NCBI GenBank assembly: GCA_910578085.1
Contig: CAJTPM010000022.1
Span: 1 to 64,000, forward strand
Length of the DNA stretch: 64,000 bases
Direction of reading: 5' to 3'
From: an uncultured Lachnospiraceae bacterium
GTDB lineage: Bacteria; Bacillota; Clostridia; Lachnospirales; Lachnospiraceae
A program made the translations under genes and the position numbers. The notes beneath the pieces were generated by a model that saw only the letters and a program-made list of their open reading frames with translations, was not told the origin of the DNA and made no database searches. Shown in pieces: positions 61,082-64,000 of this stretch. How positions within the stretch are numbered: the first letter of the stretch is position 1; every line of letters begins with the position of its first letter.

Positions 61082-62281
61082 ATGAAATATATCGTAGTTC
61101 TGGGGGACGGTATGGCGGATGAGCCGATAGAGGCTCTTGGCGGGAAGACGCCGCTTGCCTATGCCGATACGAAAATGATGGATCAGCTCAGCAAAAAGGG
61201 CGAGGTGGGCATGGTACACACGATTCCCGACGGTATGAAGCCGGGTTCCGATACGGCGAACCTTTCGGTGCTGGGGTATGATCCAAAAAGGTATTATTCT
61301 GGGCGCTCTCCGCTTGAGGCGCTGTCCATCGGCGTACCGATGAAAGAGACGGACATTGCGATCCGGTGCAATATTGTGACGATCTCCGAGGAGGAAGAGG
61401 CGTTTGAGGATAAGATCATTATCGATCACAGTTCCGATGAGATCAGCACGGAGGACTGTGCGGTTTTATTGAGGGCTGTGCAGGAAGCGCTGCAGAATGA
61501 GACGTATCAGTTCTATGTGGGCACCAGCTACAGGCACTGTCTGATCTGGAATAGGGGAACAGTGGTGGAGCTTACGCCGCCCCACGATGTACTGGGGCAA
61601 AGGATCGGGCAGTATCTGCCTGGTGATGCGGCTTTGCGGCGTATGATGGAAGTAAGCTACGGCATTTTAAAGGATCATCCCCTGAATGTGGAGCGGAAGA
61701 AAAAAGGCTTGAACCCGGCCAACTGCTGTTGGTTCTGGGGGGCGGGGACGAAGCCGATGCTCTCCGATTTTGAGGAAAAAACCGGTAAGAAGGGACTGAT
61801 GATCTCCGCGGTGGATCTGTTAAAGGGGATCGCTGTGGGAGCCGGCATGGGCGTGGCTCATGTGGAGGGCGCAAACGGCGGCCTGCATACCAATTATGAA
61901 GGGAAGGCCCGGGCGGCGGTGGAAGGTCTGTTACACCAGGGCTATGATTTTGCCTATATCCATGTGGAAGCGCCGGATGAGATGGGACATCAGGGCAGCG
62001 TGGAGAAAAAAGTGCAGGCCATCGAATATCTGGACGACCGGGTGATCCGTCCTGTGGTGGAGGCCATGGATCAGTCCGGAGAGGATTACAGGCTGCTTAT
62101 CCTGCCGGATCATCCCACACCGATCCGCGTCAGAACCCACACGGCGGACAATGTGCCTTATCTGCTCTACGACAGCAGAAAAGACTTGCAGTCTGATAGG
62201 GGCTATCATGAGGAAGAGGCGGCAGGTGGTCCGTTTGTGGGGCAGGGATATGAATTGATCAATATTCTGTTCTCAGAATGA
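61082..62281 (+). CDS. Cofactor-independent phosphoglycerate mutase-like; proposed homoserine kinase
   Basis: 399 aa. Alkaline-phosphatase fold: YIVVLGDGMADEPIEALGGK, MKPGSDTANLSVLGYDPKRY (nucleophile Ser), YIHVEAPDEMGHQGSVEKK, LILPDHPTPIRVRTHTADN (metal ligands). Its position between homoserine dehydrogenase and aspartate kinase supports the apgM subfamily proposed to act as homoserine kinase. No thrB is seen here. Confidence 0.85.
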   Translation: MKYIVVLGDGMADEPIEALGGKTPLAYADTKMMDQLSKKGEVGMVHTIPDGMKPGSDTANLSVLGYDPKRYYSGRSPLEALSIGVPMKETDIAIRCNIVTISEEEEAFEDKIIIDHSSDEISTEDCAVLLRAVQEALQNETYQFYVGTSYRHCLIWNRGTVVELTPPHDVLGQRIGQYLPGDAALRRMMEVSYGILKDHPLNVERKKKGLNPANCCWFWGAGTKPMLSDFEEKTGKKGLMISAVDLLKGIAVGAGMGVAHVEGANGGLHTNYEGKARAAVEGLLHQGYDFAYIHVEAPDEMGHQGSVEKKVQAIEYLDDRVIRPVVEAMDQSGEDYRLLILPDHPTPIRVRTHTADNVPYLLYDSRKDLQSDRGYHEEEAAGGPFVGQGYELINILFSE

Positions 62282-62370
62282 AGAGGAAGCCCTGTCGGAC
62301 AGGGCAGAATATGTGCCATAAAACTGTCGGCGGAAAACAGACTGGCGGCAGCGGAAAAGAGGAGTGAATT

Positions 62371-63690
62371 GTGAAAAAAGTTGTGAAATTCGGCGGGAGT
62401 TCTCTTGCCAGTGCGGAACAGTTTGAAAAAGTGGGAAATATTATCCGGGCGGATAAGGACAGGCGCTACGTGGTGCCGTCAGCTCCCGGAAAACGGTATT
62501 CCAAGGACACGAAAGTGACGGATATGCTCTATGACTGCTATGCTCTTGCGGAGGAGGAGATGGACTTTGCACAGGATTTTGCGGCGATCAGAGCGCGCTA
62601 TCAGGAGATCATAGACGGACTTCATCTGGAACTTTCCCTGGAGAAGGAATTTCAGGTAATGGAGGAAAATTTCAGAAACAAGGCAGGCAGCGATTATGCG
62701 GCTTCCCGGGGAGAGTATTTGAACAGTATCATTATGGCGAACTACCTGGGGTATGAGTTTATTGATGCGGCGGATGTGATCCGGTTTAACGACGACGGGG
62801 AATTCGATGCGGAGACCACCAACAAAATTCTGGGCAAGAGGCTGGAAAAGGCAGAATATGCGGTGATCCCCGGCTTTTACGGTGCGAAGAAAAACGGAAC
62901 CGTGAAGACTTTTTCGAGGGGCGGATCCGATGTGACAGGTTCCATTGTATCCAGAGCGGTGCAGGCGGATGCCTACGAAAACTGGACCGACGTGTCCGGC
63001 TTTCTGGTGGCGGATCCCCGTATTATCTACAAACCCGAGCCTATCGAGATGATCACCTACAGGGAACTGCGGGAGCTTTCCTACATGGGAGCCTCGGTGC
63101 TCCATGAGGACGCCATCTTCCCAGTGCGGAAAGAGGGGATTCCCATCAACATCCGCAATACCAATAGGCCTGCGGATGAGGGCACCTGGATCGTGGGAAG
63201 CACCTGTCAGAAATCCAAATACACGATCACCGGTATCGCCGGAAAGAAGGGGTTCTGTTCGGTGATTTTAGAGAAGGACATGATGAATTCGGAGATCGGC
63301 TTTGGCAGAAAAGTGCTGCAGGCCTTTGAGGATAACCATATTTCCTTTGAACATATGCCATCGGGTATCGATACGATGACGATTTTAGTGCATCAGGATG
63401 AGTTTGTGCATAAGGAACAATCCGTGGTTTCTGCCATCAACAGGATGGCTCATCCGGATCATATCGAGATCGAAGCGGATTTGGCGTTGATCGCCGTGGT
63501 GGGCAGAAGCATGAAGTCTTCCAGAGGTACGGCGGGCAGGATCTTCTCAGCCCTGGCTCACGCCAATGTGAACGTGAAGATGATCGATCAGGGATCTTCC
63601 GAGTTAAACATTATTATCGGTGTGAAGAACGAGGACTTTGAGGTGGCGATCAAGGCAATCTACGATATTTTTGTGTTGGCGAGACTGTAG
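62371..63690 (+). CDS. lysC: Aspartate kinase
   Basis: 439 aa from GTG 62371 (GAGGAGTG upstream). VVKFGGSSLASAEQFEKVGN, TFSRGGSDVTGSIVSRAVQA, GASVLHEDAIFPVRKEGIPI, then two ACT domains (ITGIAGKKGFCSVILEKD and ALIAVVGRSMKSSRGTAGR) for end-product feedback. First step of the aspartate family pathway. Confidence 0.95.
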   Translation: MKKVVKFGGSSLASAEQFEKVGNIIRADKDRRYVVPSAPGKRYSKDTKVTDMLYDCYALAEEEMDFAQDFAAIRARYQEIIDGLHLELSLEKEFQVMEENFRNKAGSDYAASRGEYLNSIIMANYLGYEFIDAADVIRFNDDGEFDAETTNKILGKRLEKAEYAVIPGFYGAKKNGTVKTFSRGGSDVTGSIVSRAVQADAYENWTDVSGFLVADPRIIYKPEPIEMITYRELRELSYMGASVLHEDAIFPVRKEGIPINIRNTNRPADEGTWIVGSTCQKSKYTITGIAGKKGFCSVILEKDMMNSEIGFGRKVLQAFEDNHISFEHMPSGIDTMTILVHQDEFVHKEQSVVSAINRMAHPDHIEIEADLALIAVVGRSMKSSRGTAGRIFSALAHANVNVKMIDQGSSELNIIIGVKNEDFEVAIKAIYDIFVLARL

Positions 63691-63751
63691 ACCGGCAGTT
63701 ATGATTTAACTGATCTACAATGATTAAAATGAAACTGTAACAGCTGTAAAA

Positions 63752-63785
63752 AGCAGGTAACTGTAAAAAGTGACCTGCTTTTTTT
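63752..63785 (+). terminator. Terminator after aspartate kinase
   Basis: AAGCAGGT pairs with ACCTGCTT, then a T-run. Confidence 0.8.
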
Positions 63786-63871
63786 ATGCGCAGCCCCATG
63801 CAGAGGAAATATGCCGCATAAGCAGCGCATGGGGCGCACGGCGGGCAGGGAAAAGTGTATCTGCCTGATTG
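63786..63871 (+). repeat. Dispersed two-hairpin intergenic repeat, copy C
   Basis: ATGCGCAG right after a terminator T-run. GCCCCATGC (63793-63801) pairs perfectly with GCATGGGGC (63827-63835); inner GCCGC/GCAGC has one mismatch; second hairpin GGCAG/CTGCC (63844-63865). The rest of 63872-64000 is AT-rich with no gene that I can support. Confidence 0.65.
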
Positions 63872-64000
63872 CGACTTACAATCTGTACTTGCAGCATAAA
63901 AACTTTTCCATATCCGTTCGGATAATATTTTCTACTTCAGATCAGAAATTGCAAAAATAATTACCAAAACAATAAAAAAATATTTTATATCAAGTAATTG

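Noticed and set aside
1..64000. CRISPR arrays, rRNA genes
   Set aside because: No regularly spaced repeats with spacers and no rRNA sequence seen.

Overview
The window looks like a gut Lachnospiraceae (Clostridia) chromosome carrying an inserted siphophage-type prophage. Host signs are a class III ribonucleotide reductase, a WYL regulator, DUF2225 proteins, a split transketolase, a galacto-N-biose/lacto-N-biose operon and a cluster of VKTGD-type surface proteins. Identifications are from sequence reading only; no database search was run.

Layout. 1-2400: end of a surface-protein operon. 2560-7209: small membrane protein, HAD phosphatase, WYL regulator, nrdD and a decayed ORF. About 7266-42906: one prophage, all genes on the plus strand. 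43048-47772: truncated and intact DUF2225 genes, glyA and transketolase N and C halves. 47916-59553: AraC regulator (minus strand), then an ABC sugar transporter, GH112 phosphorylase, GH2 beta-galactosidase and N-acetylhexosamine kinase. 59841-63690: homoserine dehydrogenase, apgM-like putative homoserine kinase and aspartate kinase, i.e. aspartate to threonine.

The prophage has an early block (7353-19006): IS30-like stand-alone helix-turn-helix (HTH), PAPS-reductase-like protein, a tRNA-like RNA, many small proteins, an interrupted OB-fold protein, an HUH replication initiator, a VRR-NUC nuclease, ParA/lipoprotein/ParB, and an ArpU-like late regulator. A consensus promoter with three phased repeats and an immediate terminator hairpin separates this from the late block (19224-36160): HNH, TerS, TerL, portal, protease, capsid, connectors, tail tube, tape measure, Dit, Tal-like protein, fibres. 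The late block ends in a complete diversity-generating retroelement (DGR: variable protein, Avd, template, reverse transcriptase), then holin and endolysin. The right end holds an operator-bearing promoter, a ribbon-helix-helix (RHH) protein, a HIRAN-like membrane protein and an IS30-family transposase.

The most notable points are these. The DGR differs between template and variable repeat at 14 template adenines (13 A to G, 1 A to C) plus one T to A. No tyrosine or serine integrase is visible; the only recombinase is an IS30-type DDE transposase at the right end, paired with a separate IS30-type HTH protein at the left end, while HUH Rep and ParA/ParB suggest plasmid-like replication. GATC is almost absent from the 35 kb prophage but common in the host DNA. 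Outside the prophage, a covarying two-hairpin intergenic repeat occurs three times, each copy just after a terminator.
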